DNA of 64,000 bases. Origin: Streptomyces sp. NBRC 110028 (GTDB taxonomy: Bacteria > Actinomycetota > Actinomycetes > Streptomycetales > Streptomycetaceae). Every line of letters begins with the position of its first letter. The first letter of the stretch is position 1. The stretch spans positions 620,001-684,000 of the forward strand of contig NZ_BBUZ01000022.1 in assembly GCF_001417735.1 (NCBI RefSeq), written 5' to 3'. Below the pieces are notes generated by a model. The model made no database searches. It saw only the letters and a program-made list of their open reading frames with translations, and had not been told where the DNA came from. The translations under genes were made by a program, and so were the position numbers. This document shows positions 46,451 to 55,684 of the stretch, piece by piece.

Positions 46451-47124
46451 TGCTCCCTCGTCGTGGACTCCAGTGCCTCGGGCGGGGTCAGCTCACCGGC
46501 CGGCACCAGGCCCGACTGCACCGCGTACACCGCCGCCTGGGTCCGGCTGTGCACGCCGAGTTTGGTCAGGATGTGACTCACGTACGTCTTCACGGTCTGC
46601 TGGCCGATGCGCAGATCGCGGGCGATCTCCTTGTTGGCCTTGCCGCGGGCCAGCATCGTCAGCACCTCGGTCTCCCGCTCGGTGAGCTGTTCGGGTCCGC
46701 TCGGCTCGCGGACCTGGCCCATCAGCCGGGAGATCGCGGCGGGGGAGACATGGATCTGGCCGGCGGCCGCGGCCTTCACCGCGTTCCTCAGGTCGTCGGC
46801 CTCGGCGTTCTTCAGCAGGAAGCCGATCGCCCCGGCCCGTACCGCGCCCATCACCATGGCGTCGTCGAGGGAGCTGGTCAGCGCGACCACCTCGACCTCG
46901 GGGATGTCCTGGCGGATCTCCGCCGTGGCCGACACCCCGTCCATCACGGGCATCAGCAGGTCCATGAGGACGACGTCGGGGCACAGCTCGCGGGCCAGCC
47001 GTACGGCCTCCCGGCCGTTGGTCGTCTCGCCGACCACCTTGATCTCGTTGTCGAGCCCGAGGATCATGCGCAGGCCCTGCCGGACCACCGCGTGATCGTC
47101 TGCGATCAGAACGCGAAGCGCCAC
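46435..47124 (-). CDS. NarL/LuxR-family response regulator
   Basis: This 229-residue regulator has a receiver domain (IADDHAVVRQG; phospho-Asp in VVLMDLLMP; Lys in FLLKNAE) and a LuxR-type HTH (LTERETEVLTMLARGKANKEIARDL, then TVKTYVSHILTKLGV). It is the cognate partner of the overlapping GAF kinase gene. It starts with GTG at 47124. There are 152 bp between it and the second regulator gene upstream, so the two systems may have separate promoters. Confidence 0.93.
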   Translation of the reverse strand: MALRVLIADDHAVVRQGLRMILGLDNEIKVVGETTNGREAVRLARELCPDVVLMDLLMPVMDGVSATAEIRQDIPEVEVVALTSSLDDAMVMGAVRAGAIGFLLKNAEADDLRNAVKAAAAGQIHVSPAAISRLMGQVREPSGPEQLTERETEVLTMLARGKANKEIARDLRIGQQTVKTYVSHILTKLGVHSRTQAAVYAVQSGLVPAGELTPPEALESTTREQWWSA

Positions 47125-47276
47125 GTTGACTCACCTGCCCAGGGAACGAGAGCGACGGAACGACGGAACGGAGGTCCAGCTGTGCGCACGGGAAGGGAAC
47201 TCGGCGAGGGCCGTCCGGAATTCCAACTGCCGGGGGATTTCGTCCCCCATTCGTCCGCCCCCGGTTGACCGAGGCG

Positions 47277-47954
47277 CTACTCCGGTTCCACGGGCCGGAA
47301 ACCCCATTCGGTGGCCCTGGCGACGGCCTCCAGCTGCGAGCGGACCTCGAGCTTCTCCAGGATCTTGCGCACATGGGTGCGGACGGTCGCGTAGCTGATG
47401 AGCAAGCGCTCAGCGACGGCCCGGTTGTCCAGGCCCTGGCTCATCAGGGTGAGGATTTCCTGCTCGCGCCGGGTCAGGCTCTCCAGCCGCCCGGTCTGCT
47501 CGGCGGTCGAGCGCGCCGACTCGCGGTGCCGGGACAGCACCTCCACCAGCGTGCCGGCCGGGATCAGGGTCTCGCCCTCGGCGGCGGAGCGGATGGCGGA
47601 GGCGATCTCGTCGCCGCTCGCCGACTTCAGCAGATAGCCGCAGGCGCCCGCCTCCACCGCGGCCAGCAGCGCCGAGTCGCTGGCGTCGGCGCTGAGGATC
47701 ACGATCGCGGTGGAGGGATCATGGGCCCGGATGCCCGCGGCCGCGTCGGCCCCGGTGCCGTCGGGCAGCCGGAAGTCGACCAGGGCCACATCGGGTGACA
47801 GCTCCTTGGCCATGGGCACGGTCTCGGCGACCGAGTCCGCCCAGCCGACCACGGTCAGGTCGGCGTACTCGGCCAGCAGCGCCCACAGTCCCTCGGCGAC
47901 CACCCGGTGGTCCTCGACGATCAGGACCTTGGTCAGCTCCGCCGGGGCGGTCAC
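47277..47954 (-). CDS. NarL/LuxR-family response regulator
   Basis: This 225-residue regulator has receiver acidic pocket VEDH, phospho-Asp in VALVDFRLP and Lys in YLLKSAS. The LuxR HTH is LTRREQEILTLMSQGLDNRAVAERL followed by TVRTHVRKILEKL. GTG 47954 overlaps the stop of the PAS kinase (GTGA), so it is the output of that sensor. Its target genes are unknown; the polysaccharide locus upstream on the same strand is a candidate. Confidence 0.93.
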   Translation of the reverse strand: MTAPAELTKVLIVEDHRVVAEGLWALLAEYADLTVVGWADSVAETVPMAKELSPDVALVDFRLPDGTGADAAAGIRAHDPSTAIVILSADASDSALLAAVEAGACGYLLKSASGDEIASAIRSAAEGETLIPAGTLVEVLSRHRESARSTAEQTGRLESLTRREQEILTLMSQGLDNRAVAERLLISYATVRTHVRKILEKLEVRSQLEAVARATEWGFRPVEPE

Positions 47955-49870
47955 GGCTCCGGTTCCCCTTCCGGGGACGGGCAGCCGAGGGATGGCGCGC
48001 CGAGGGCCGGGATCGGCGGAGGATCGCTCAGCGGCACCCAGAACTCGACGGTGGTGCCCGCGCCCGGGGCGCTCTCGATACGGCACCAGCCGCCCGCGAT
48101 CTGGGCCCGTTCCTGGATCAGGGACAGCCCGAGGTGGCCGGGACGGGATTCGACCTCAAGGGGGTTGTAGCCCTGGCCGTCGTCGACGATCCGTACGAGA
48201 CAGCCCTCGTCGAGCCCGAGCAGCTGGACGTGCACCGTCTTCGCCCGCGCGTGCTTGCGCACGTTCATCAGGGCTTCCTGCGCGGTGCGGTAGATCAGCG
48301 CCATGGTCTCGGCGGGCGGCTTGGCCGCGAGCCGGTCCTCCAGCCGGTAGGTGAGGCCGGTCTCGGTGCGGATCTGCTCCAGCAGTCCGCGCAGCGCGGC
48401 GGCCAGGCAGCCGTGCTCCAGGCTGGACGGACGCAGGTCGAAGATCAGCTGGCGCAGCCGGCTGAGCGACAGCTTCAGGGTCTCGTCCAGCTTGTCCATC
48501 ACCCGCTGCTCCTCCGGGTCCCGCAGCCGCCGCCGCAGCTGCTGGAGCCGGAGGCTGGCCGCGGTGATCACCTGGATGGTGTCGTCGTGGATGTCCGCGG
48601 CGATCCGCCCGCGCTCGGCCTCCTGGGCGTGGACGAGATGGCTGAGCAGGGCCTGCCGGTCCCGGTCGGTGACCTCCAGCAGCTCCAGGCTGCGTTCCAG
48701 GACGAACTGGGCGCGCTGCACCTCGGTGATGTCGCGGACGGTCAGGACGGTCAGCAGACCCTCCTCGGTGCGCAGCGGGCTGATGCTGACGTCGGCCGGG
48801 AACTGCTTGGCGTCACTGCGCCGGCCGACCAGTTCCATGCTGTGGCCGAGCGGTTCCTCGGACTCGTCCCATTCGCGCAGCGAGACGGTCAGCGGCTGGT
48901 CGGGCAGCAGCGCCTCGACGGCGCGGCCGATGAGATGGTCGCGGTCGTAGCCGAAGAGGGCTTCGGTGCGGTTGTTGGCGGCCTGGATGCGCCCGGCGGT
49001 GTCCACGATCATCATCGCGTCCGGGGAGGACTCGATGAGCTGGCGGAACCGGCTCTCGGCGGCCCGCAGCTGGCTCAGGTCGGCGACGAAGACGACGCCG
49101 CGGGCCCGCTTTCCCTGCAGATGGCCGCCGCTGAACTGGGCGGGGAACTCGGTGCCGTCCCGGCGGCGGCCCGCCATCGCCGACGGGGCGCTGAACACCC
49201 GGCCGACGAGCTGTTCGGAGGCGGTGCGGTAGCGCTCGGGGACGAGGTCCCGCAGCCGCTTGTCGCGCAGCTCGGACGAGCTGTAGCCGAACATGTGCCG
49301 TACGTGTGCGTTCGCGAACTCGATCCGGCCGCGGGAGCCGAGGACCAGCACGCCGCAGGGGGCGTGGCCGAGCAGGTCCAGATACGACTCCTCCAGCCGG
49401 CCGCCCACCAGGTCCTCGAAGCGCCAGGCGGCGCGGTCGGCGCGGCGCAGGGGTTCCGCGCAGTCGGTGAGGAGGTCGGCGGACATGGAGAACTGGTCGC
49501 GGGCGGCCCGGTTGATCGCCTCGAGTATCTCCTCGGCGGGGGTGCCCTTGACCAGGTAGCCGGTGGCGCCGACGGCGAGCATGTTGAGGACGGTCTCGCG
49601 GTCGCCGTGGGCGGACAGCGCGACCACGCGGGCGCCGGGGGCCTGGTCACGGATGGCACGGACACTGCCCGGGGCGTCGCCCTTTGGCATGTGCACGTCC
49701 ATTACGACGACGCGGGGATGGTGTTCGACCGCCTCGTGCACGGCCTGCTCGTGGTCGGTGGCCAGCCCCACGAGTTCCAGGTCGGGGTGGGAGTCGATGA
49801 GGTCCGCGAGGGCTTCCCGGACTGCCGGGTCGTCATCGGCCACCACAACGTCGATCCGGTCGTCACCCAT
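47951..49870 (-). CDS. receiver-PAS-PAS-histidine kinase hybrid
   Basis: This 639-residue cytoplasmic sensor has an unusual order. It begins with a complete receiver (about 5-125; phospho-Asp in VVVMDVHMP, Lys in YLVKGTP), then two PAS domains (about 160-270 and 275-395). HisKA_3 (ERGRIAADIHDDTIQ) and HATPase (AQEALMNVRKHA, DDGQGYN) follow. The receiver at the front suggests it takes input from another kinase or is part of a phosphorelay. It is coupled (GTGA) to the downstream regulator and lies 2 bp after the 143-residue unknown protein gene. Confidence 0.9.
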   Translation of the reverse strand: MGDDRIDVVVADDDPAVREALADLIDSHPDLELVGLATDHEQAVHEAVEHHPRVVVMDVHMPKGDAPGSVRAIRDQAPGARVVALSAHGDRETVLNMLAVGATGYLVKGTPAEEILEAINRAARDQFSMSADLLTDCAEPLRRADRAAWRFEDLVGGRLEESYLDLLGHAPCGVLVLGSRGRIEFANAHVRHMFGYSSSELRDKRLRDLVPERYRTASEQLVGRVFSAPSAMAGRRRDGTEFPAQFSGGHLQGKRARGVVFVADLSQLRAAESRFRQLIESSPDAMMIVDTAGRIQAANNRTEALFGYDRDHLIGRAVEALLPDQPLTVSLREWDESEEPLGHSMELVGRRSDAKQFPADVSISPLRTEEGLLTVLTVRDITEVQRAQFVLERSLELLEVTDRDRQALLSHLVHAQEAERGRIAADIHDDTIQVITAASLRLQQLRRRLRDPEEQRVMDKLDETLKLSLSRLRQLIFDLRPSSLEHGCLAAALRGLLEQIRTETGLTYRLEDRLAAKPPAETMALIYRTAQEALMNVRKHARAKTVHVQLLGLDEGCLVRIVDDGQGYNPLEVESRPGHLGLSLIQERAQIAGGWCRIESAPGAGTTVEFWVPLSDPPPIPALGAPSLGCPSPEGEPEP

Positions 49871-49872
49871 CG

Positions 49873-50304
49873 CTACCCACCTCCCTTGAGGACGGCACCC
49901 TGCAGTTCGCGGGTGCTGAGTTCATCGCGCCGGCAGTGCGCCAGCGACGGCATGACCGCGGCGAGCGGCGCGACCAGCACGGTGTAGTGGCTTCCGATGC
50001 GATCGCACACGGCGACCGCCGCCGCGGCGTCCCACACCGCGGCCCAGAAGGCCCAGTCGTGACGGCGGTGGTTACGGGCCGCGTCCAGGGCGGCGCGGCG
50101 CGCGACGGCGGCGGCCACGAGGATGCGGTACCGCTCCTCGTCGGTCGTGGTGCGGTGGACCTCCGCCCACCCCTCGGCCCGGGTCTGGCTGGAGGTCTGC
50201 TTCCACAGATCGGCCACCCGGTCGATTTCTTCGGGGGAGAGGTCCTCGATATGGGTCAGGAACTGGAGGACTCTTCGCGAGTTGGGGCCGAAAATAATAC
50301 TCAT
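49873..50304 (-). CDS. unknown protein heading kinase operon
   Basis: This 143-residue protein of unknown function is mostly helical, with an Ala-rich core (VAAAVARRAALDAARNHRR, then WAAVWDAAAAVAVCDRIG). It has no signal peptide. The stop is 2 bp before the PAS-kinase start, so it is almost certainly translationally coupled and may act in that signalling pathway, for example as a sensor accessory. I do not recognise the family. Confidence 0.7.
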   Translation of the reverse strand: MSIIFGPNSRRVLQFLTHIEDLSPEEIDRVADLWKQTSSQTRAEGWAEVHRTTTDEERYRILVAAAVARRAALDAARNHRRHDWAFWAAVWDAAAAVAVCDRIGSHYTVLVAPLAAVMPSLAHCRRDELSTRELQGAVLKGGG

Positions 50305-50444
50305 AGGACACTCCAGGACGCATGGTACATCTCCGGACTATCGCGAACGTGGGCCCAAGGGCCCTGAAGGCGGCCGGACGGACCTGCCGGCCCACGTTCC
50401 CGCTTCGGGCGTCTTCGCCGGCGTCACCGGCGTCACCGGCGTAC

Positions 50445-51890
50445 CTAATCGTTCTGTCCGTGGCCCGAGGACATGTTGATGCTCGCCTTGGCGATGCCGC
50501 CGCTCTTCTGGCCGACGAGCTGGAAGGCGACGCCGTTCTCGTCGGCCGGGGTGATCCGGTACGAGCCCACAGCCGACGCCTTGCCGCGGCTGTCGACCTG
50601 GAAGGTCGCGATCTTCCGCTGTCCGGTGGAGCCGGACCCGGCGTACGCGGTCACCGTCTCGCCCGGGGCGAAGCCCGCGACGTAGAAGCTCAGCGTGGTG
50701 CCCGCCCGGCCGCCGAAGGCGCTGGGCTCGGCGGACGGGGTGTACGGCAGCACCGTGAACCCCGAGCGCACCACGGCCCGGCTCTGGTCGCCGATCGCCA
50801 TCAGCGTCTGCCGGCCCTTGAGCCCGAACGGCACGTTGAACGCCACGTCGCGGATCTGGCCCATGGCGTTCGCCTGGGCGGTGAAGGCGGGCAGCCCGCT
50901 GTTGCGGTTGATGTAGACCAGCACCCGCTCGCCGGGCGCGAACTTGTTGGCGGACAGCGTGATCCGCTGACCGGCCTTGAGCGCGTACGGCTTGGACTTC
51001 ATCGACGGGTACATGGCCAGCATCTGGAAGGGGGCGGTGGCCGTGGTCTTGCTGCGCTTGCCCACCAGCACCAGCGTGCTGTTGCCGGTCGGGGCCACCC
51101 CGACCTTGATGTCCGCGCGGCCCACGCTGCCGCCGCTGTCGGTGCGCAGCGTGGTGACGGGGACGCCGGTGGTCCGTCCCCAGAACACGTCGATCGACTC
51201 GCCGGGCCGGAAGCCGTGGGCGCTGACCGAGACGGTGTCGCCCGGCCGGCCGACCAGCTTGTTGATCCGCGCGGTGCCGACCGCGCCGCCGGTGATCACC
51301 TTGGCCTCGGCCGCGTTGGCGCTGCCGCGCTGCTGGGCGACGAGGGTGGCGGGCCGGCCGCTGTTGGACTCGGGCACGGTGAACCGGGCGTAGATCGAGC
51401 CGTAGCGGTCGGTGCGGACGCTGCCGATGGCCCGCCCCTTGGTGTCCGACGCCCGGGCCTTGAGCAGCAGGTCCACGGTGGACTTCTTGCCGAAGCCGCC
51501 GCCCTCGACCGTCGCCTTGCCGCCGGGGGTCACCAGGCCCGGGTTGAGCACGATGATCGGGCCGGACGCCTGCGGGACGCGCTGGTTGCCCAGCTTGATG
51601 GTCTTGGGCTGCTTGGGCGGCCGTATCTCCTGCCGCTCGTGCGGATGCCCCTTCTTCGGGGCTCCGCCGCCTCCGTTGCCGGTGGTGTCGAGGGCGCCAC
51701 CGAAGCCACCGCGCGCGATCACCTGCACGAGCGATCCGACGATCGCGAAGACCACGAGAGCGAGCAGGACCGTCTTCCAGGTGAGCTTCTTCTTGGGCTT
51801 GTCGCCCGGGTCGTTCCCGGCCGGGGATTCCTCCTCGTACTCGGGAACATCCCTGTCCTCCGGAACATCCCAGTCGTCGTACTCAGGCAT
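50445..51890 (-). CDS. membrane-anchored multi-domain surface protein
   Basis: This 481-residue protein has an acidic cytoplasmic N-terminus (about 1-35), one membrane helix (about 38-60) and a Gly-rich spacer. The large extracytoplasmic part contains repeated Ig/IPT-like units, recognisable from recurring 'GF-x-PGE' turns (for example GFRPGESIDVFWG and GFAPGETVTAYAG) at about 90-residue spacing. It has no catalytic motif. ATG 51890 has GGAGG eight bases upstream. It is the last gene of the glycosyltransferase operon and may bind or present the polymer (inference). Confidence 0.7.
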   Translation of the reverse strand: MPEYDDWDVPEDRDVPEYEEESPAGNDPGDKPKKKLTWKTVLLALVVFAIVGSLVQVIARGGFGGALDTTGNGGGGAPKKGHPHERQEIRPPKQPKTIKLGNQRVPQASGPIIVLNPGLVTPGGKATVEGGGFGKKSTVDLLLKARASDTKGRAIGSVRTDRYGSIYARFTVPESNSGRPATLVAQQRGSANAAEAKVITGGAVGTARINKLVGRPGDTVSVSAHGFRPGESIDVFWGRTTGVPVTTLRTDSGGSVGRADIKVGVAPTGNSTLVLVGKRSKTTATAPFQMLAMYPSMKSKPYALKAGQRITLSANKFAPGERVLVYINRNSGLPAFTAQANAMGQIRDVAFNVPFGLKGRQTLMAIGDQSRAVVRSGFTVLPYTPSAEPSAFGGRAGTTLSFYVAGFAPGETVTAYAGSGSTGQRKIATFQVDSRGKASAVGSYRITPADENGVAFQLVGQKSGGIAKASINMSSGHGQND

Positions 51891-51914
51891 GGCCTTCACC
51901 TCCTCTTCCCGCGG

Positions 51915-53624
51915 CTATTGCACCCGGTAGATTTCGAGCTTGATGTTGCCCTGGACGTCCGCCCAGACCCGGTCGGAATTCTGCAGGGCCCGTAGGATCC
52001 AGTTTTCGCGGCCGTCGGCGTTGTTTGTCGCCATCGACTTGCGCATCTTGTTCGACAAGATGATGTAGTCGATGTTCTGCCATCTCTTTTTGAACAGCTT
52101 GTCGCGCACATCGGGGTCGGACGAGGCGTTCCAGTGCGAATGCGCATAGGGATAGAACGGGCGCACATCGTGCAGCTCTCCCCATAGGTCGTCGTCCATG
52201 ATGATGCGTGAATTTGATGGCACGTGTTTGCGTATCCAGGCGATCTGATCATGCTGCATTTTGGTGAGATTCAGCTTCGACTGGTACTGGTCGGCGATCT
52301 GCACATGGCCCTCGGTATTGGTGTGCACCAGATATCCGGAGGACGGTGATATCAGCAGGACGACCACGACCAGCGAGGGCACGGCGACCCGGACCATCGA
52401 ATGCGCCTGGCGCATGAAACGGCTTTTGAACGAGGCCTTCAGCAGCCGGTCCGCTGCCATCCCGATGCTGATCGCGAACATGGGGATCAGCGGGGTGACG
52501 TAGAAGTCCAGCACCACACTGCCGCGCAGCAGATAGAAGGTGTAGCCGAAGGCCAGGGTGCCGACGATCAGGTAGCCCAGGTTGCGCTGCCGGTCCCGCA
52601 GCCCCCACCACAGGCACAGCAGCATCGCGCCGAACCCGGTGATCAGCATGAACGAGTCGCGCATCAGCCAGCTCGTGTACAGCAGCCCGTTGTGGCTGAG
52701 CAGATTGCCCTGGCTGCGGTTGAGCTGCCACCACAGGGTGTAGAGCAGCGAGACGTGGTCCGCGGGCGGGTTGTTCAGGTCGAAGTCGAAACTGCTCGGC
52801 AGCAGCTCGTTCTTGAGCAGCGCGTACGTCACATAGGCGCCGATCGGAGCCGCCGCGGCGAACGGCCAGAGCGTCCGGAGGAACCGGTGGCTCGCCGACC
52901 CCTTGATCCGCCGGTAGAGCAGATAGACGAAGCTCGGCACGAAGAAGATCGCGTTTTCCTTGGTGATCAGCGCGAGCCCCAGGGCCAGACCGCCGCCGAA
53001 CACCGATCTGATGGTGGTCTCCCGGCGCAGCAGCGCGAACAGGCTCAGCAGCAGCCAGAACATCATCAGGTTGTCCAGCAGCACCTGGCGCTGGTAGTAG
53101 ACCGCGATCGGCGAGACGTTGAAGAAGAACGCGGCGATGGTGGCGGCCAGCGTGCTGCCCGACAGCCGCCGGGTGACCTCGAACAGCAGATAGACGCTCG
53201 CGACATGCACCAGCAGCATCAGGAAGCGACCGGTGTTGATCGCGTTGCCGAACGTCTCGAACTGCTTCGGCAGCGGGAAGACCCAGCCGGCCAGCGTGAT
53301 CCAGCCCGCCGGGGCGTGGTCGTAGTCGTAGGTGTAGGGGGACAGGCTGGTCTCGCGCACCAGCGACCAGGCCCGCTGCATGTAGATGCCCTCGTCGGTG
53401 AGGTAGAGGGGGTAGCGGAACAGGTGGTAGCCGTGGGTGAGCGCTCCGGTCAGCAGGGAGAGCACCAGGGCGATCCGCCCGGCGTTCCCCAGCGGCGGGA
53501 ACCAGCCGCGCTCCACGGAGAACCGGCGGCGGCGCCGCGCGGGGGGCCGCTGCGGGGCGGCCCGGTCCTGGTCGACGGTGACCGGGTTCGAGGGTGCCCG
53601 GTGGGGCACGGGGTCATGCGACAC
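51915..53624 (-). CDS. GT39/ArnT-type membrane glycosyltransferase
   Basis: This 569-residue integral membrane protein has about 12 hydrophobic segments. The first extracytoplasmic loop carries the acidic pair in YLTDEGIYMQRAW and then DHAPAGW, as in PMT/ArnT (GT-C) enzymes that use polyprenyl-phosphate sugars. A soluble C-terminal domain (about 440-569) follows. It probably adds sugars to protein or polymer outside the membrane. GTG 53624, with GGAGGCGGAG upstream, overlaps the GT2 gene end by 11 bp; the longer upstream frame is noise. Confidence 0.87.
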   Translation of the reverse strand: MSHDPVPHRAPSNPVTVDQDRAAPQRPPARRRRRFSVERGWFPPLGNAGRIALVLSLLTGALTHGYHLFRYPLYLTDEGIYMQRAWSLVRETSLSPYTYDYDHAPAGWITLAGWVFPLPKQFETFGNAINTGRFLMLLVHVASVYLLFEVTRRLSGSTLAATIAAFFFNVSPIAVYYQRQVLLDNLMMFWLLLSLFALLRRETTIRSVFGGGLALGLALITKENAIFFVPSFVYLLYRRIKGSASHRFLRTLWPFAAAAPIGAYVTYALLKNELLPSSFDFDLNNPPADHVSLLYTLWWQLNRSQGNLLSHNGLLYTSWLMRDSFMLITGFGAMLLCLWWGLRDRQRNLGYLIVGTLAFGYTFYLLRGSVVLDFYVTPLIPMFAISIGMAADRLLKASFKSRFMRQAHSMVRVAVPSLVVVVLLISPSSGYLVHTNTEGHVQIADQYQSKLNLTKMQHDQIAWIRKHVPSNSRIIMDDDLWGELHDVRPFYPYAHSHWNASSDPDVRDKLFKKRWQNIDYIILSNKMRKSMATNNADGRENWILRALQNSDRVWADVQGNIKLEIYRVQ

Positions 53625-54909
53625 GCGACTCCGCCTCCTCGGTCGGGCCCCGGTGGGCGCCCACGTGCTGTGTCTTCTCCCAGTCGTGGCGGCCGGCCAG
53701 CTGCCGCCGCATGGCCCGCAGCGCGGCGTACGCGAGGACCATCTGGAACGGGAACCAGGCGATCGCCATCCGGACGACGGCCTTCGGCGAGGCTTCGAGC
53801 CCATGGGCGTCGGTGAACTCGTACAGGCCGACCATCTGCACCAGGAAGTGCGCGACCAGCAGCAGTACGGGCAGATACGAGCAGAGCGCGATCAGCACCG
53901 GCACCTTGAGGATCAGGATCATGCCGAGCGAGAGCGGCAGATAGAGGCCGAGCAGCGCCTGCCCACGCGGGAACACCAGCACGTAGAAGGCCAGCCAGCG
54001 CTGTTTGCGCGTCGGCATCTTCTTCCAGGTGCCCTTCTTCAGGGTCTGCATGAAGCCCTGGCTCCAGCGGGTGCGCTGCCGGATGAAGTGGCCGAGGGTG
54101 GGCGGGGTCTCCTCCTTGGTCACATACCGGTCGTCGTAGACCACGCGCACCCGCTCGCCCATGGCCGAGATCCGCAGGCCCATGTCCGCGTCCTCGGTGA
54201 GGTTGCGGTCGTCCCAGCCGCCGAGCTTCAGCAGCAGCTCGCGGGAGAAGAAGACGGTGTTGCCGCCGAGCGGGATGGAGCCGTGGTGGGCGTGGTAGTG
54301 CAGCCGGCTCTTGAACCAGAAGAAGTACTCCAGGACGTTCAGCGTGGAATACCAGTTGGACTGGTAGTTCATGAGCTGGACGCCCGCCTGCACCACCCGG
54401 ACCCGCTCCTTCACCATCACGGTGTTGACGAGCCGGAATATCTTCGGGTGGATGTCGTCCTCGGCGTCGAAGATGGTCACGACCTGGTTGGCGGTCTGCG
54501 GCAGGGCGGTGTTGAGCCCGTGCGGCTTGTTGATCGGCCCGTCGTCGAAGACCACGACCCGCACGTTGTGCAGCCCTTCCCGGGCCAGCTGGTCGATCTT
54601 CTCCTCGGCCTTTTTCACGGTGCCGTCGTCGTCCTGTGAGCAGATCACGAAGACCTCCAGCAATTCGGCCGGATAATCGGCGCGCACCACCCGCTCGATC
54701 GTGGACTGGATGACGTCTTCCTCATGCCGGGCGGGCAGCAGCACGCTGAAGGAGAGCCGCGGCGGAATGAAGGTCTCCGGCGCCCGGGCCTTCCGCTCGG
54801 CGTCCGCCCGGTCCCAGGTGTAGAGCATGAGGTACAGGACGTGGCTCGACTGCACGGTGAGCAGCACCGAGACCGACACCAGCACCAGATAGACGATCGG
54901 GATCATCAT
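53614..54909 (-). CDS. processive-type GT2 glycosyltransferase
   Basis: This 431-residue membrane GT2 resembles cellulose/hyaluronan-type synthases. An N-terminal membrane helix is followed by the GT-A domain with SVLLPARHEE, DxD-type IFDAEDD, the acceptor-site LTEDADMG and the QxxRW motif in RQRTRWSQGF. At least three C-terminal helices (about 325-410) can form the translocation channel. This motif set indicates processive beta-linked polymer synthesis. ATG 54909 overlaps the GtrA stop (ATGA) and has GGAGG upstream. No PilZ domain is present. Confidence 0.88.
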   Translation of the reverse strand: MMIPIVYLVLVSVSVLLTVQSSHVLYLMLYTWDRADAERKARAPETFIPPRLSFSVLLPARHEEDVIQSTIERVVRADYPAELLEVFVICSQDDDGTVKKAEEKIDQLAREGLHNVRVVVFDDGPINKPHGLNTALPQTANQVVTIFDAEDDIHPKIFRLVNTVMVKERVRVVQAGVQLMNYQSNWYSTLNVLEYFFWFKSRLHYHAHHGSIPLGGNTVFFSRELLLKLGGWDDRNLTEDADMGLRISAMGERVRVVYDDRYVTKEETPPTLGHFIRQRTRWSQGFMQTLKKGTWKKMPTRKQRWLAFYVLVFPRGQALLGLYLPLSLGMILILKVPVLIALCSYLPVLLLVAHFLVQMVGLYEFTDAHGLEASPKAVVRMAIAWFPFQMVLAYAALRAMRRQLAGRHDWEKTQHVGAHRGPTEEAESRVA

Positions 54910-55406
54910 CGGCTTCGCCTCCCCCACACCCAGCCGGTACTGCACACGAAGTTGACCGCGAACGCGGCGGCGATGCCGAGGCAATTCGCCAGCAGGAGAT
55001 GCATTCCGGCGTGCACCAGAGACCAGACGAGCACGACGTTGATCGCGAGTCCGCCCAGCACGGATATGTTGAATTTGACGAAACGTCCGGTCGACGGCGT
55101 GCGCAGGGCGAAGGTCCACCGGTCGTTGAGCAGATAGTTGTGGACCACGGCCAGTTCCACCGCGATGCCGGACGCCACCAGAAGCGGTAGTCCCACCCAG
55201 TGGTAGAGCGCGAAGAGCGCTGCCGAATTCACCAGCACACCGCCCCCGCCGACCACCGCGAACCGCAGCGCCAGACCGGGCAGACCCGCCGTCCTCCGCC
55301 GCGGTGAACCGATCCGGACAGGGCTCCCGTTTCGCCGGTGGGTGGTCACGTCCGCTCGATCGCCCGGCTCTCCGGTGCGCTCACTGAACGTTCGGAAACG
55401 CTGCAT
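54906..55406 (-). CDS. GtrA-family membrane protein
   Basis: This 166-residue protein has four membrane helices (about residues 45-160) with the GtrA pattern FAVVGGGGVLVNSAALFAL and YLLNDRWTF. GtrA proteins are implicated in moving polyprenyl-phosphate sugars across the membrane for GT-C enzymes. That fits the GT39-type gene in the same operon. The ATG at 55406 has GAGGGAG upstream. It is the first gene of the leftward operon; 278 bp separate it from the divergent pseudo-subtilase gene. Confidence 0.87.
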   Translation of the reverse strand: MQRFRTFSERTGEPGDRADVTTHRRNGSPVRIGSPRRRTAGLPGLALRFAVVGGGGVLVNSAALFALYHWVGLPLLVASGIAVELAVVHNYLLNDRWTFALRTPSTGRFVKFNISVLGGLAINVVLVWSLVHAGMHLLLANCLGIAAAFAVNFVCSTGWVWGRRSR

Positions 55407-55684
55407 CGCGACTCCCTCGACAGGAGGCTCTTATCGCCGTCGAGTCCCAGAGTGCGTCACCCGCAAAGGAGGTAGTACCCGCGCTCGGGGGAGCGGTGAG
55501 TGCACCTTCGGCGGACCTCTTTCCTCCCCCATTTCGGGGAGCGCCGCCTCTCCGGCCCCGGGCCTTTCCCCCGAAGAGGGGAAGGGCGGATCCCTCGCCC
55601 GCGGGTGTCAGTACTTCCGGGGGCTGCCCAAGATGAAAGGGGCCCGACGGCCTTGCGTCCCGTGTGATGAGAGTAGGTGACGTA

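Noticed and set aside
55407-55684. Riboswitch in the long leader between GtrA and the pseudo-subtilase
   Set aside because: I compared it by eye with c-di-GMP and c-di-AMP riboswitch signatures and found no convincing match.
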